NCBI RefSeq assembly: GCF_013337045.2
Contig: NZ_CP118261.1
Location: 248,001-312,000, forward strand
DNA length: 64,000 bases
Source: Agrobacterium vitis
GTDB taxonomy: Bacteria > Pseudomonadota > Alphaproteobacteria > Rhizobiales > Rhizobiaceae
Reading direction: 5' to 3'
Part shown: piece by piece, positions 35,749 through 45,675 of the stretch
How positions within the stretch are numbered: position 1 is the first letter of the stretch
How the letters are laid out: each line of letters begins with the position of its first letter
Made by a program: the position numbers and the translations under genes
The notes under the pieces: model-generated
Database searches by the model: none
Told to the model about the DNA's origin: nothing
Seen by the model: the letters and a program-made list of their open reading frames with translations, nothing else

Positions 35749-37125
35749 TTATGGTTGCGGATTGACCCAGCCACCGGGAGGAGCGAAATCCTTAAAGGCA
35801 TCGGCAGGCCCCCAGGTACCGGGCAGATAGACGGCTGGCTGTTCCTTAAGATCAAGCACAGGATCCACCACGCGCCAGGCCAGCTCAGCCGCGTCCTGCC
35901 GAGTGAAGAGCTGGCGCCTGCCGTTCAGGGCATCGCCGATCAACCGCTCGTAGGGCATCATGTCGTCGGTCGTATCATCAAGCGCACCGAGTTCAACGCT
36001 TTCACCGACCATCCCCTCGCCCGGCGCCTTGCGTCGGGTACCAATGCCGATTGCCACCTGCGGTCCAACACGGAACCGCAGATAATTGGCTTCGGCTGCG
36101 GTAACTTCGTCGAAAAGAGCAACGGGCGGGCGGCGAAACCGCACGACAACTTCTGTCGCACGGACCGGCAGGTGCTTGCCGGCTCTGATAAAAAAGGGCA
36201 CATCCTTCCATCGCCACGTATCCACGAACAGGCGCACAGCGGCAAATGTCTCGACAGGTGAGCCGGGCGCAACACCCGGTTCGTCGTGATAGCCTTGGAA
36301 CTGTCCCCTTACGAGGTCATGCGTCGAGAGCGGACGAATGGCTCGGAGAACCTGGACCTTTTCGTCACTAAGTTCATCAGAACCGTTGTTGACAGGTGGT
36401 TCAATCGTCAGCAGCAGGAGGATATTGATCAGGTGGTTCTGGATGACGTCACGAATGCATCCAACCTCGTCATAGAATTTGCCGCGGCCAGCAATTCCGA
36501 AATCCTCAGCCATGGTGATTTGCACGCTTTCCACGTGGGTCCGGTTCCAGACTGGTTCCAGAAAAGCGTTGGCGAAACGGAAATAGATCAGGTTCTGCAC
36601 CGCTTCCTTGCCCAGGAAATGGTCGATGCGGAACACTGCGTCCTCCTCGAACGCGGAATGCAGGACACCATCCAATGCCTGAGCAGAGGCTAGATCCCGT
36701 CCGAAGGGCTTTTCCACCATCAACCGGGCGTTCTCAGCAAGGCCAGCCGCCTTCGATGCCTTGATGACTGTCTCGAAAAGCGAAGGCGGGATGGCCAGAT
36801 AGTAAAGCGGATGGGTGGCAGGACCAAGCGCCTCACGCAGCCGATCGAAGGTGGCCGGACTTTTGTAGTCGCCACTGACGTAGCGCAGCAATCCCTTCAG
36901 CCTGGCAAAAACCGCCTCGTCAACCGTGCCGAACTGTTTGCTGATGCCATCGTGAGCGCGTGCCGCCAGGCGGTCGATATCCCAGTCATCGAGTGCCACC
37001 CCGATGACTGGCTCGCTCAACTGGCCTCGCCTCACCATCTGGTAAAGTGACGGGAGTATCATCTTATAGGCGAGATCACCGGTCACGCCGAACACGACGA
37101 GGGCGTCGGATCTGCCTTGTATCAT
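35749..37125 (-). CDS. zwf: Glucose-6-phosphate 1-dehydrogenase
   Basis: The 458-residue enzyme oxidises glucose-6-phosphate to 6-phosphogluconolactone. It has the nucleotide loop [19 protein letters not shown] (Val-Thr where most have Ala-Ser) and the catalytic [14 protein letters not shown]. Its ATG 37125 overlaps the stop of the 6-phosphogluconate dehydrogenase gene (ATGA). It is a second, operon-linked copy of a type usually also present on the rhizobial chromosome. No lactonase gene is in this operon. Confidence 0.95.
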   Translation of the reverse strand: MIQGRSDALVVFGVTGDLAYKMILPSLYQMVRRGQLSEPVIGVALDDWDIDRLAARAHDGISKQFGTVDEAVFARLKGLLRYVSGDYKSPATFDRLREALGPATHPLYYLAIPPSLFETVIKASKAAGLAENARLMVEKPFGRDLASAQALDGVLHSAFEEDAVFRIDHFLGKEAVQNLIYFRFANAFLEPVWNRTHVESVQITMAEDFGIAGRGKFYDEVGCIRDVIQNHLINILLLLTIEPPVNNGSDELSDEKVQVLRAIRPLSTHDLVRGQFQGYHDEPGVAPGSPVETFAAVRLFVDTWRWKDVPFFIRAGKHLPVRATEVVVRFRRPPVALFDEVTAAEANYLRFRVGPQVAIGIGTRRKAPGEGMVGESVELGALDDTTDDMMPYERLIGDALNGRRQLFTRQDAAELAWRVVDPVLDLKEQPAVYLPGTWGPADAFKDFAPPGGWVNPQP

Positions 37126-38135
37126 GACTTGCTCTCCGGCTTCTCCACATGACCGCCAAAGGCGTGCCGCATGGCGGAAAGCAGCTTGTTGGCAAATTCA
37201 TCGTTGTCACGTGACGTGAAGCGTCCGAACAAGGCAGAAGACAGGACCGGAGCAGGCACTCCGGTTTCGACCGCCGCCTGCAATGTCCAACGGCCTTCGC
37301 CGGAATCCGACACGCGACCACCATACTGTGACAATTGCGGATCCTGCTTCAACGCGGATGCTGTGAGATCAAGCAACCAGGAGCCAATGACACTGCCATG
37401 GCGCCAGACTTCCGTCACAGCCACCAGATCAAGGTCAAAACGATAATATTGCGGATCCCGCAATGGCGCGGTTTCGGCATCGGCGTCACGCGCCTCGCTG
37501 CCTGCATCAGCAGCCTTCAGGATGTTCAGCCCTTCGGCATAGGCGGCCATGATGCCATATTCTATGCCATTATGGACCATCTTGACGAAGTGACCGGCAC
37601 CCGGCGGACCGCAGTGCAGATAGCCTTCCGTTCCTGTATCGGCGGTGCCGCCCGTGGCCCCCGTGCCGTCTTTTCCAGGGGCAAGGGCCGCAAAGATAGG
37701 GTCAAGATGCTGCGCCGCTTTCTTCTCACCGCCGATCATCAGGCTATAGCCACGATCGATCCCCCAGACCCCGCCACTGGTCCCGACGTCAACGAAGGAG
37801 ATACCTTGAGAACCAAGCTCAGTTCCGAGATCGACCGCGTCGCGGTAATAGGAGTTTCCGCCATCGATCAGAATATCACCGCTCGTCATTTCGCCAGCCA
37901 AGTCGCGGGCTATCTTTCCCGTGATCGCGGCTGGCAGCATCAGCCAGACAGCACGGGGCGTGGCCAATTTGGCGAGAAAATCGGCGTAGCTCGCCGCGCC
38001 GACAGCACCTTCGGCCACAAGAGAAGCAACGTTTTGCGGATTGACGTCATAGACGACACATTGATGCCCCGCCTTTATCAACCGCCGCACCATGTTCGCG
38101 CCCATACGACCGAGGCCGACCATTCCCAATTGCAT
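37122..38135 (-). CDS. gnd: 6-Phosphogluconate dehydrogenase (decarboxylating), short form
   Basis: The 337-residue enzyme is taken from ATG 38135 behind GGAG; a TTG at 38150 is also open. It has [19 protein letters not shown], the substrate region [12 protein letters not shown] and [19 protein letters not shown]. The length marks the short, YqeC/GndA-type form, often NAD-linked. It decarboxylates 6-phosphogluconate to ribulose-5-phosphate, the step after Zwf. Confidence 0.94.
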   Translation of the reverse strand: MQLGMVGLGRMGANMVRRLIKAGHQCVVYDVNPQNVASLVAEGAVGAASYADFLAKLATPRAVWLMLPAAITGKIARDLAGEMTSGDILIDGGNSYYRDAVDLGTELGSQGISFVDVGTSGGVWGIDRGYSLMIGGEKKAAQHLDPIFAALAPGKDGTGATGGTADTGTEGYLHCGPPGAGHFVKMVHNGIEYGIMAAYAEGLNILKAADAGSEARDADAETAPLRDPQYYRFDLDLVAVTEVWRHGSVIGSWLLDLTASALKQDPQLSQYGGRVSDSGEGRWTLQAAVETGVPAPVLSSALFGRFTSRDNDEFANKLLSAMRHAFGGHVEKPESKS

Positions 38136-38153
38136 GTCTATCTCCGTCAAACG

Positions 38154-40559
38154 TTAAGCTATGATTTGAACTTTGAAATTGGCATTTTCCCAGAGGTCCG
38201 CCTCCTCCCAGAAGAAGGTGAACACCAGCTCCTGGCCGATCACGCCGTCCGCCAGGTCGATATCGACAACATGGGTCCCGAGACCGGTTTCGCGTGTTCT
38301 GGTGTCCGCCACCTCGTGCCAGCCCGTGGCGCTCCAGTGCACCAGGGCTGGCGCTTCCAGTTCAAGCCGCAATGTCTTGCCGTGGGGTATGGTGGAAATC
38401 TGATTGTTGAAGCGCCAGATGCGCAATGTTGATGGCGTCTGATGTTTTACATAGCGCTCAACTGTTTGCGGCGGCATGTCAAAAACGGCACCATCGTTCA
38501 GCGAGCGCAACAGCTTGATGTATTCCGCATGCGCCCAGACCAGTGGCATGGCGCTGCCTGACGGGCGGCCCAGGAACAACTCGCGTTCGGTGAGATCTGG
38601 TCCGTCCCAGCTCTGCTCGGGCAGAAGTCCCTCCGTCCCCGCCGAAGCCTCAAGCGTCTCCAGAAGCCGTTCGGCCATATCGCGATTTCCAGCCGCCAGC
38701 TCGTAATGTGCGCGCTCACCCGCCAGCAATGGCCACGGACGCCCCTGCCCGATGCCATCAAATGGGCTGCCATCAGGATGTTCGCCATAACCGTCACCCG
38801 TATAGCGATACCAGAGCGGACCTTGCGGCAGATCAATCTTCAACTGATGGTCGATGACCTTTATCGTGTCGAGGATCCTCGGATCGTCAGCGGCCCGCAA
38901 CCCAAACCGAACAAGCGCCAGGGCGTCGGGGCTGATAACGTCACGGGTCGGCAATAGCGACGTGTCGGCTGCCCGGTTGCGGATAATGGTCTGCCCTTGA
39001 GTGCCCGTCGCTACGTCAGTGACATCGAGCCCCCCAATACGGACATAATATCCTTTCACGCCGACGACATCGCAAAGGGTGGAATTGCTGGTATAAGTCC
39101 AGTTTTCAATCTGCTCATTCCAGCAGTCTGCGGTTTCGCGCAAATGCCGGGCCACATCCGGCTCACCGACAACGTCCAGACTGTCTGCGGCGGCCAGCAA
39201 TGCGGCAATCTCGACGGCCAGGGTGAACGGGCTATAGCCGCCATCTTCTTCCCAGCGGTCCTGGTTGGTGGCCGGCCCATTAGCGATGATGTAGCCAGCC
39301 GCCTTGCGGATCATCGGGAGGAATCGGGTCAGCAGCGTGTCCGGCAGATGACCATTTCGATACAGGAGATCGGCCAGCAGAATAGGAAAAGCGCATTCAT
39401 CCATCTGCACCCCGAGCCAATAGGGCTTTCCATCCAGCCAGAGATTCTGCGGCCAACGACCGGACGCCAACTGAACCTCGCGTAGATATTCCAGGATTTC
39501 GATTGCTTCCTTCCAGTCACCAGCAGCGAGAAAGCCGCCCGCGCTTTCCACGAGATCGCGAGGCCAGACAAGGTGATAACCACCCAGATCATCATCCCCT
39601 TTGCTCGCCCCCCAAGGAATGGACAGGCTGGCAACCACGGCTCCTCGCCGGTCAGCCGCGCGATGGGCGGCAAGCACGGCGGTCGAGACGCGGTACATAT
39701 TGATGGGCTTTGCGGTCTCGCGATCCAGATCGTAGAGACTTTTCTGCCAGCCGCGCCAATTCGCACAATACATGCCGAACGCGGCATCGAATCCATCCCG
39801 CAGACTGGCGAGTGCCTGGGCGCCTGCTTCCGTTTCCGACTGGCCGAAGCTGAGGGCCAGAATTGCGGTGTCAGCACTTTCCGTGAACTGGATTTGCCCC
39901 GTCAGCGCCGTATTGCCATCGTCGGCACGCTGATATTGGTGATGGAGACGGCCGTTTTGCAGTAATTGGCTATAGCCATCAGACTGTCCGGCAAAGCCGG
40001 CAGATCGCTCGCCCCATGGAAGTGATGATCCAAGCGCAAGATAGCGTGATCGGCCGCTTGCAAAGAGAAGTGCAGTATCGTCTTGCTCACCAATCCAGGC
40101 GGAATTATCCATCCCCGCGTTGACAAGATGAGGCGCAAGCAGCGCATAGACCTTGTAATCGGAAATGTTACCGACCAAAGGCCTGAACGTGATGCGCTGA
40201 AGAACTGTTGCGCGAGCGGGATCGGAAATGATCTGCTTTTCGATCCGGTAGCGGCCATCTCGTGAAATGTTGACGACATCAAACGCCAGTACGCCGCTTT
40301 CCACTTGATGGGTCGTTGTAATGCAATCGCGCTTTTCCTCGGAAAAATATCCTTCAGGACCAGTAACAAGTAGCCCAAGATCTCGAATACAGGCGCTGTC
40401 TACCCTGGGGTAATAGACTTCATTCAGCACCCCATGGCTCACTGTGAACCATACGGGAGACCGCGCCGAAAGCGCGGTGCCAATTCCGCTCTTGGCGCTC
40501 GAAGTCCAACGCGCCTGAATTCCTGGATTGCCGGGGGCAAAATCGACGAGGGTAGTCAA
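38154..40559 (-). CDS. Glucoamylase, glycoside hydrolase family 15
   Basis: The 801-residue protein begins with TTG 40559 behind AAGGGG. An N-terminal beta-sandwich (GIGTALSARSPVWFTVSHG, YYPRVDSACIRDLGLLV) precedes the (alpha/alpha)6 barrel with GH15 signatures YHLVWPRDLVESAGGFLAAG and GLLPEQSWDG, which hold the catalytic Glu residues. There is no signal peptide, so it should act in the cytoplasm on glycogen, maltodextrin or trehalose-like glucans. It heads the operon glucoamylase-gnd-zwf-kinase. Confidence 0.92.
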   Translation of the reverse strand: MTTLVDFAPGNPGIQARWTSSAKSGIGTALSARSPVWFTVSHGVLNEVYYPRVDSACIRDLGLLVTGPEGYFSEEKRDCITTTHQVESGVLAFDVVNISRDGRYRIEKQIISDPARATVLQRITFRPLVGNISDYKVYALLAPHLVNAGMDNSAWIGEQDDTALLFASGRSRYLALGSSLPWGERSAGFAGQSDGYSQLLQNGRLHHQYQRADDGNTALTGQIQFTESADTAILALSFGQSETEAGAQALASLRDGFDAAFGMYCANWRGWQKSLYDLDRETAKPINMYRVSTAVLAAHRAADRRGAVVASLSIPWGASKGDDDLGGYHLVWPRDLVESAGGFLAAGDWKEAIEILEYLREVQLASGRWPQNLWLDGKPYWLGVQMDECAFPILLADLLYRNGHLPDTLLTRFLPMIRKAAGYIIANGPATNQDRWEEDGGYSPFTLAVEIAALLAAADSLDVVGEPDVARHLRETADCWNEQIENWTYTSNSTLCDVVGVKGYYVRIGGLDVTDVATGTQGQTIIRNRAADTSLLPTRDVISPDALALVRFGLRAADDPRILDTIKVIDHQLKIDLPQGPLWYRYTGDGYGEHPDGSPFDGIGQGRPWPLLAGERAHYELAAGNRDMAERLLETLEASAGTEGLLPEQSWDGPDLTERELFLGRPSGSAMPLVWAHAEYIKLLRSLNDGAVFDMPPQTVERYVKHQTPSTLRIWRFNNQISTIPHGKTLRLELEAPALVHWSATGWHEVADTRTRETGLGTHVVDIDLADGVIGQELVFTFFWEEADLWENANFKVQIIA

Positions 40560-40743
40560 CTGCGTTCCCCTTGCTATGTAAGCTCGACTTATCGGCTCTC
40601 AAACATGTCGGACATGTGATCCAGAATACATAGGGCCGTTTTGTGATTTGGCAGCGCAAATAGTCGTGATTGTTATCAAATCGCTCTGAACGGCATTCCG
40701 ATTGCCGCGGCTTACGCGAGTGCGACTTTCTTGGGCGCTATTT

Positions 40744-42147
40744 TCAGAAGAAGGTGCCGGCCATTTGGGGAGAACCCTCCAGGGCGTGGCCCATGAATTC
40801 CAGCGCACCCTTGAGGGTCTCCCGGCGTATGGGGCCGCCGAGGCAAACCCGAACAGCTTCCTCGGCCACGCCATCGACAGTGAAGGCATCACTTGCGACC
40901 ACGCCAATGCCGGATGCGCGCATGTGCGTGCCGAAGGTTGAGCGCGTCCACCCATTCGTCAAGGGTAGCCAGATATTGAAGCTGATGGGGTCGCTTTGAT
41001 AGCTGCCCGCCGGTAGCACTTCGGCAACGAGCGCCTGGCGTGCAGCGGCCTCGGTGCGGATGAAGCGCAGAATGCTGTCTGCTGTGCCATCTTCGATCCA
41101 GCGGGTGGCAAGAGCGGTAGAGAGCGGCGAGGCCATGACGCTTGCCGTCCGCATGGCGCTGGCAAAGGGCCAGGCTGCCTTGGTGTCGGGAACGACGACA
41201 TACGCAAGCCGCAGGCCCGCACCGATGCATTTCGCCAATCCGCCAATATGCCAGGTGAGATCCGGCGCCATCGCGGCAAGCGGTGCCGGGCTATGAAGCG
41301 GGATGAACCCATAGGCATCATCCTCGACGATCGGAACATGATATTTGCGGGCGACCGCGCAAATTTCCTCCCGTCGCTTTTCGGGTATGGTGAGGGTCAT
41401 CGGGTTCTGAAGCGTCGGATTGAGATACAGCGCCTTTGGCTTGGCGGTCTCACAGATCTCGGCGAATGCGGCCGGGATAATGCCTTCCGCATCCATCGGA
41501 AGGCCCGTCAGATGAAGGCGGAGCTGGGCTGCAATCGAGCGCATGCCGGGATAGGTGATGTTCTCGGAGAGCACCATTTCGCCCGGTTTTGCCAGAAGTC
41601 CGAAAATCGCCAGAAGGGCCGGATGGGCGCCGGGTGTGACGAAGATACGTTCCTGGGAGGGAACAAGGCCACGGCGACTGAGCCATGATGCGGCGGCCTC
41701 CTTGTCCATGCCGGCTCCGCCGAACCCCTGATAGCGCAGGAGCGGGATCATATTGGTGGCGACGGCGGACAGCCCCTCCTGCATGCGCGCCAGAAGATCT
41801 GGATCATCAGGCTCCGGCGGCATGTTCATCGAGAAATCGACCACCGACATGCGCCGGGCATCCAGTGCGGCCTGCGATACGAAGCCGCGCCGTTGCTTTT
41901 CAGGACCGCCAGTCACGAAGGTTCCGCGTCCGACATGGGTCGCCACAAGTCCGCGCTTTTGCGCCTCAACATAACCGCGTGCCACAGTCGTAAAATCGAT
42001 GGCCAGCCGTTTGGCAAGGTCTCTTTGCGGCGGCAACCTGTCGCCCACCAGAAGCCTGCCGCTTTTCAAATCCATCTCGATAACGTCGGCGATCGCCAGG
42101 TAACGCGGGCCGTCGCTGCGGGAGAGGTCGGGGGTCCAGGTTTTCAT
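40744..42147 (-). CDS. MocR-type (GntR-HTH/aminotransferase) regulator
   Basis: The 467-residue protein has an N-terminal GntR winged helix (SGRLLVGDRLPPQRDLAKRL, TTVARGYVEAQKRGLVATHVGRGTFV) fused to a fold-type I aminotransferase domain. The PLP-lysine region is HIGGLAKCIGAGLRLAY, and VTPGAHPALLAIFGLL with YLNPTLQNPM are also visible. It is transcribed away from the Nit1C cluster across a 338-base gap with repeated ATTGACTGYA sites, and so is the likely regulator of that cluster, with a PLP or amino compound as effector. Confidence 0.92.
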   Translation of the reverse strand: MKTWTPDLSRSDGPRYLAIADVIEMDLKSGRLLVGDRLPPQRDLAKRLAIDFTTVARGYVEAQKRGLVATHVGRGTFVTGGPEKQRRGFVSQAALDARRMSVVDFSMNMPPEPDDPDLLARMQEGLSAVATNMIPLLRYQGFGGAGMDKEAAASWLSRRGLVPSQERIFVTPGAHPALLAIFGLLAKPGEMVLSENITYPGMRSIAAQLRLHLTGLPMDAEGIIPAAFAEICETAKPKALYLNPTLQNPMTLTIPEKRREEICAVARKYHVPIVEDDAYGFIPLHSPAPLAAMAPDLTWHIGGLAKCIGAGLRLAYVVVPDTKAAWPFASAMRTASVMASPLSTALATRWIEDGTADSILRFIRTEAAARQALVAEVLPAGSYQSDPISFNIWLPLTNGWTRSTFGTHMRASGIGVVASDAFTVDGVAEEAVRVCLGGPIRRETLKGALEFMGHALEGSPQMAGTFF

Positions 42148-42168
42148 GAAAGCTCATCGATATTGAAC

Positions 42169-42178
42169 ATTGACTGTA
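42169..42178. repeat. ATTGACTGTA direct repeat 1 (possible MocR operator)
   Basis: This copy lies 22 bases upstream of the MocR-type gene start. Two further copies, ATTGACTGCA, follow at spacings of 99 and 100 bases on the same strand. Confidence 0.5.
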
Positions 42179-42267
42179 TATTGTTGCTTTCCCTTTCTGT
42201 CACTCCAGAAAATAGGTTTTCACCAAAAAGACCCATTCACGCACCGGACAAGGCTAATTGATCGCAC

Positions 42268-42277
42268 ATTGACTGCA
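42268..42277. repeat. ATTGACTGCA direct repeat 2
   Basis: This is the middle copy of three in the divergent regulatory region. Flanking bases (CAC before, CGC after) are not shared with the other copies. Confidence 0.5.
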
Positions 42278-42327
42278 CGCAAAATTGCTGGTTATGCCTA
42301 TGAGGATGGCACAAAATTGCCCTGATA

Positions 42328-42358
42328 TTGACACGCCGGTTCGTTCACCGCTTATATT
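42328..42358 (+). promoter_or_regulatory. Putative promoter of the Nit1C cluster
   Basis: TTGACA at 42328-42333 and TATATT at 42353-42358 are separated by 19 bases (18 to TTATAT). The third ATTGACTGCA repeat and a variant ATTGAATGTA (42356-42365) overlap or follow the -10, so a protein bound there could repress. Confidence 0.45.
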
Positions 42359-42367
42359 GAATGTATT

Positions 42368-42377
42368 ATTGACTGCA
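42368..42377. repeat. ATTGACTGCA direct repeat 3
   Basis: This copy lies just downstream of the putative -10 element and about 110 bases before the first Nit1C start codon. The near-copy ATTGAATGTA begins 12 bases earlier. Confidence 0.5.
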
Positions 42378-42485
42378 AATTTCTCGATTTTGATTTGATA
42401 ATAGGCAAAACCTCATCTGGCATAGGCTTTGCAATTGAATGGTCGTGGCCCGTCAGGTGGGCCGACCTCGAAACAGGAGCCATTC

Positions 42486-42968
42486 ATGCCCGCAATCACT
42501 GCACCGGCCCACGCTGATGGGGACTTCTTCGTTGATTACGAGGAAAAAGTTTTCGAAGATATCCAGGCCAATGAAGGTGAAAAAGCCCTCATCACCTTCC
42601 ACACCGTTGCTTTTGAAGGCTCTATCGGCCTCGTCAATCTGCTTCAGGCCAAACGCCTTAAGCGCAAGGGCTATGACACGTCCATATTGCTCTATGGTCC
42701 CGGCGTCACCCTGGGTATCCAGCGTGGTTTCCCCAAGCTCGGCTCGGAGGCTTTCCCGGGGCATTTGAACTTCAACAACCAGATCAAGGGCTTTCTGGAA
42801 GAGGGCGGCAAGGTCTATGCCTGCCGGTTTGCTCTCCAGGCGCTCTACGGCCATGGCGAGCCTGCGTTGATCCCCGGCATCACACCCATCAGCCCGCTGG
42901 ATGTGCTGGACCTGATGCTCATCCACCGTCGTGCCGGGGCTGTCATTCTGGACACATGGACACTCTGA
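42486..42968 (+). CDS. MSMEG_0572/Sll0783-family protein (Nit1C gene 1)
   Basis: The 160-residue protein starts at ATG 42486 behind AGGAG. Its sequence ([69 protein letters not shown]) matches the conserved nitrogen-starvation-response protein that opens Nit1C clusters, related to the DsrE fold. Its biochemical role is not known. It is first in the cluster and is followed by a short hairpin before the nitrilase gene. Confidence 0.9.
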   Translation: MPAITAPAHADGDFFVDYEEKVFEDIQANEGEKALITFHTVAFEGSIGLVNLLQAKRLKRKGYDTSILLYGPGVTLGIQRGFPKLGSEAFPGHLNFNNQIKGFLEEGGKVYACRFALQALYGHGEPALIPGITPISPLDVLDLMLIHRRAGAVILDTWTL

Positions 42969-43000
42969 CTGACCTCCGCGCTCCGATCAGCGCGCCCGGA

Positions 43001-43020
43001 AGGCGGGGACAGCCCCGCCT
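43001..43020 (+). terminator. Hairpin between Nit1C gene 1 and nitrilase
   Basis: An 8-bp GC-rich stem (AGGCGGGG and CCCCGCCT) with loop ACAG lies in the 79-base gap, the only gap of note in the cluster. It is followed by CCTTC and not a T run, so attenuation or message trimming is more likely than full termination. Confidence 0.4.
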
Positions 43021-43047
43021 CCTTCACCCCAATCCAAGGAATTCGTC

Positions 43048-44091
43048 ATGGAGAAAAGCAGGACCGTTCGGGCTGCCGCCGCACAGATCGCGCCGGATCT
43101 CACCTCCCGCGACAAAACGCTTGCCCGCGTGCTGGAAACAATCCGCGAGGCGGCTGGCAAAGGCGCGGAGCTCATCGTTTTTCCAGAAACCTTCGTTCCC
43201 TGGTATCCCTATTTTTCCTTCGTCCTGCCACCCGTTCTGTCTGGTCGCGAACATCTCCGGCTTTACGACGAGGCTGTCACTATTCCGAGTAACACGACCG
43301 AGGCCGTGGCGGCAGCGGCGCGCGAGCACGGCATCGTTGTCGCACTCGGCGTCAACGAACGGGATCATGGCACGCTTTACAATACGCAACTGGTTTTTGA
43401 CGCGGATGGAGAGTTGGTGCTCAACCGGCGCAAGATCACGCCGACCTTCCATGAGCGGATGATCTGGGGCCAGGGCGACGCCTCCGGCCTTAGGGTGGTC
43501 GATAGCAAAATCGGCCGCATCGGCGCGCTGGCCTGCTGGGAGCACTACAATCCCCTCGCCCGTTATGCGCTGATGGCCCAGCATGAGGAAATCCACGTCG
43601 CGCAATTCCCCGGCTCCATGGTCGGGCCGATCTTTGCCGACCAGATGGAAGTGACAATCCGCCATCATGCGCTGGAAAGCGGTTGTTTCGTCGTCAACGC
43701 CACCGGCTGGCTGACCGACGAGCAGATCCGCACGATCACCCCTGAGGAAGGCCTGCAAAAGGCACTGCGCGGCGGCTGCATGACGGCGATCATTTCGCCG
43801 GAAGGCAAGCACCTGGCGCCCCCGATTACCGAGGGCGAAGGCATCCTCATTGCCGACCTGGACATCAGCCTGATCCTGAAACGCAAGCGAATGATGGATT
43901 CCGTTGGCCACTATGCGCGACCGGAACTTCTGCATCTCGTCATCGATGACCGCCCGGCAAATCCGATGGTTGCAGCCCATCCTTTCCTCGAAACCGCACC
44001 GACAGGGAGCAATACCGATGGATACCAGACCCCAGCTTTCGACGGAAACGCTGATCAACGAATTGCAGTCGTTCGGCGCGAGGCTCGTTGA
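43048..44091 (+). CDS. Nit1-type nitrilase
   Basis: The 347-residue carbon-nitrogen hydrolase has the catalytic triad Glu47 ([11 protein letters not shown]), Lys129 ([11 protein letters not shown]) and Cys163 ([10 protein letters not shown]). It hydrolyses a nitrile to acid and ammonia without a metal or cofactor. Nitrilases of this Nit1 clade occur in conserved clusters, which in some bacteria have been linked to cyanide or nitrile use. The next gene begins 74 bases before its end. Confidence 0.94.
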   Translation: MEKSRTVRAAAAQIAPDLTSRDKTLARVLETIREAAGKGAELIVFPETFVPWYPYFSFVLPPVLSGREHLRLYDEAVTIPSNTTEAVAAAAREHGIVVALGVNERDHGTLYNTQLVFDADGELVLNRRKITPTFHERMIWGQGDASGLRVVDSKIGRIGALACWEHYNPLARYALMAQHEEIHVAQFPGSMVGPIFADQMEVTIRHHALESGCFVVNATGWLTDEQIRTITPEEGLQKALRGGCMTAIISPEGKHLAPPITEGEGILIADLDISLILKRKRMMDSVGHYARPELLHLVIDDRPANPMVAAHPFLETAPTGSNTDGYQTPAFDGNADQRIAVVRREAR

Positions 44092-45136
44092 TCCGAAGGC
44101 CGGCCACGAAAGCCGCCGTGGTGGTGCAGGCCCTTCCGATCACAAGGCCCTGACCATCGATGGCATGACGGTGATGGTGCCGGTACACACGGCACCCGCA
44201 TTCGAGAGTCCTTACCTCGTCGAAAAACCGGATGACGCCGGTAACAGCCGCATCAGTCGCGACGGCCATATCATCGGGGAAGTCTCCTTCCCCTTGCGTC
44301 CACGCTTTTACGAGCGCTCGACGGCGGACGGCATTCCCTATTCGCAGATTGCCGTGCTTCACGGTCGCGACGTGCTGGCAACAACCGTTCTACAGACCTG
44401 TATCCGCTACCAGAGCCGGACGAAAACCTGTCAGTTCTGCGCCATCGGCCAGTCGCTGGCGGCTGGCCGCACTGTTGCCCACAAGACGCCGGAACAGCTT
44501 GCTGAAGTCGCCAAGGCCGCCGTGGAACTGGACGGCGTCAAGCATATGGTCATGACAACAGGCACACCGAAAGGCGACGACCGGGGAGCCGCAGTGCTTG
44601 CCGAAAGCGCCCGCGCCATCAAGGCTGCCGTCAACATTCCCATTCAAGCACAATGCGAGCCACCGGAAGATGACATCTGGTTTTCCCGGATGAAAGACGC
44701 TGGCGTGGATACGCTCGGCATGCATCTCGAAGTCGTCACGCCGGAAATCCGCGCCCGCATCATGCCGGGCAAGGCGCAGGTCGGCATCGAAAAATACATG
44801 GCCTCTTTCAAGGCTGCGGTCGAAGTGTTCGGGCGCGGTCAGGTCTCCACCTATATCCTCGCCGGGCTTGGAGACACACGCGAGGCCATCCTCGAAATCT
44901 GCGAAAGACTGGTGGCGATAGGCGTCTATCCCTTCGTCGTGCCCTTCGTGCCGATCTCGGGAACGCCGCTGGAAAGCCATCCCGCGCCGAAGCCGGACTT
45001 CATGCATTCGATCCTCGGCCCGCTCTCAAAAATGCTCGTAGAGAGTGGCCTGAAGGCCGTCGATATCAAGGCTGGCTGCGGAAAATGCGGCGCCTGTTCT
45101 GCCCTTTCCACCTATGAGAGGATGCTGACGCGATGA
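44018..45136 (+). CDS. MSMEG_0568-family radical SAM protein
   Basis: The 372-residue protein starts at ATG 44018 behind GGGAG, overlapping the nitrilase gene by 74 bases. The cluster motif is [18 protein letters not shown]: Cys128, Cys138 and Cys141, an unusual spacing (C-x9-C-x2-C) typical of this family. A second group, CGKCGAC (Cys354, 357, 360), near the C-terminus could bind an auxiliary iron-sulfur cluster. The reaction is unknown; it may build or modify the nitrile or its precursor. Confidence 0.9.
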   Translation: MDTRPQLSTETLINELQSFGARLVDPKAGHESRRGGAGPSDHKALTIDGMTVMVPVHTAPAFESPYLVEKPDDAGNSRISRDGHIIGEVSFPLRPRFYERSTADGIPYSQIAVLHGRDVLATTVLQTCIRYQSRTKTCQFCAIGQSLAAGRTVAHKTPEQLAEVAKAAVELDGVKHMVMTTGTPKGDDRGAAVLAESARAIKAAVNIPIQAQCEPPEDDIWFSRMKDAGVDTLGMHLEVVTPEIRARIMPGKAQVGIEKYMASFKAAVEVFGRGQVSTYILAGLGDTREAILEICERLVAIGVYPFVVPFVPISGTPLESHPAPKPDFMHSILGPLSKMLVESGLKAVDIKAGCGKCGACSALSTYERMLTR

Positions 45137-45675
45137 TGATCGAACCTTTCTCACCCTTCCACACCAGCGAATTTCAGGTGAAGTTCGCGACATCAACTTG
45201 GGAGCGTCGCGAGGCTCATGCCCTTCGCCGTGATGTCTTCTGCCGCGAACAGCAGATTTTTGAGAGCGACGACCGGGACGAAATCGACGACCACGCCACC
45301 CCCATCGTTGCGCTCTCCATGCTGGGTGTGGCCGCCGACAGGCTGGTTGGCACTGTGCGCATTCACGAGGAACAGTCGGGCCTCTGGTGGGGGTCGCGCC
45401 TTGCCGTACATGAGGATTTCCGCAGGATCGGCGCGCTGGGCGCAACTCTGATCCGGCTTGCCGTCTCCTCCGCCAATGCGATGGGCTGCCATACGTTTCT
45501 GGCCAATGTGCAGGTGCAGAACGGCTTGCTCTTTCGCCGCCTGCACTGGGATGTTGTCGAGGAATTCGAGATTTACGGCAAACCACACCTGCGCATGAAG
45601 GCGGATCTAAGCTGGTATCCGCCCTGCGCCACGCCGGAGGCAGGTTTCGTGGCGCTGGCCAAACGGGCGGCATGA
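45133..45675 (+). CDS. MSMEG_0567-family GNAT acetyltransferase
   Basis: The 180-residue protein opens four bases before the radical SAM stop. It has the GNAT core: RREAHALRRDVFCREQQIF, DRLVGTVRIHEE, and the acetyl-CoA loop WWGSRLAVHEDFRRIGALGATLIRLAV. A Cys-containing tail (LSWYPPCATPEAG) closes it. In Nit1C clusters it always stands between radical SAM and AIR-synthase-like genes. Substrate unknown. Confidence 0.88.
   Translation: MMIEPFSPFHTSEFQVKFATSTWERREAHALRRDVFCREQQIFESDDRDEIDDHATPIVALSMLGVAADRLVGTVRIHEEQSGLWWGSRLAVHEDFRRIGALGATLIRLAVSSANAMGCHTFLANVQVQNGLLFRRLHWDVVEEFEIYGKPHLRMKADLSWYPPCATPEAGFVALAKRAA

Larger units (their letters stand above)
42148..42485. other. Divergent regulatory region between MocR gene and Nit1C cluster
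   Basis: The 338-base gap contains three ATTGACTGYA repeats spaced about 100 bases apart and one near-copy, together with a putative sigma-70 promoter. A TGGCAC-N4-TTGC sequence (42307-42320) resembles a sigma-54 promoter but is one base short. No gene is visible. Confidence 0.6.

Noticed and set aside
42307..42320. TGGCAC-AAAA-TTGC resembling a sigma-54 promoter upstream of Nit1C
   Set aside because: The spacing between GG and GC is 9 and not the strict 10, and a plausible sigma-70 promoter lies just downstream. Kept only as a note.
43024..44058. Long antisense frame (344 codons) opposite the nitrilase gene
   Set aside because: It mirrors a strongly supported nitrilase with catalytic triad; its composition is that of a codon-bias shadow in GC-rich DNA.
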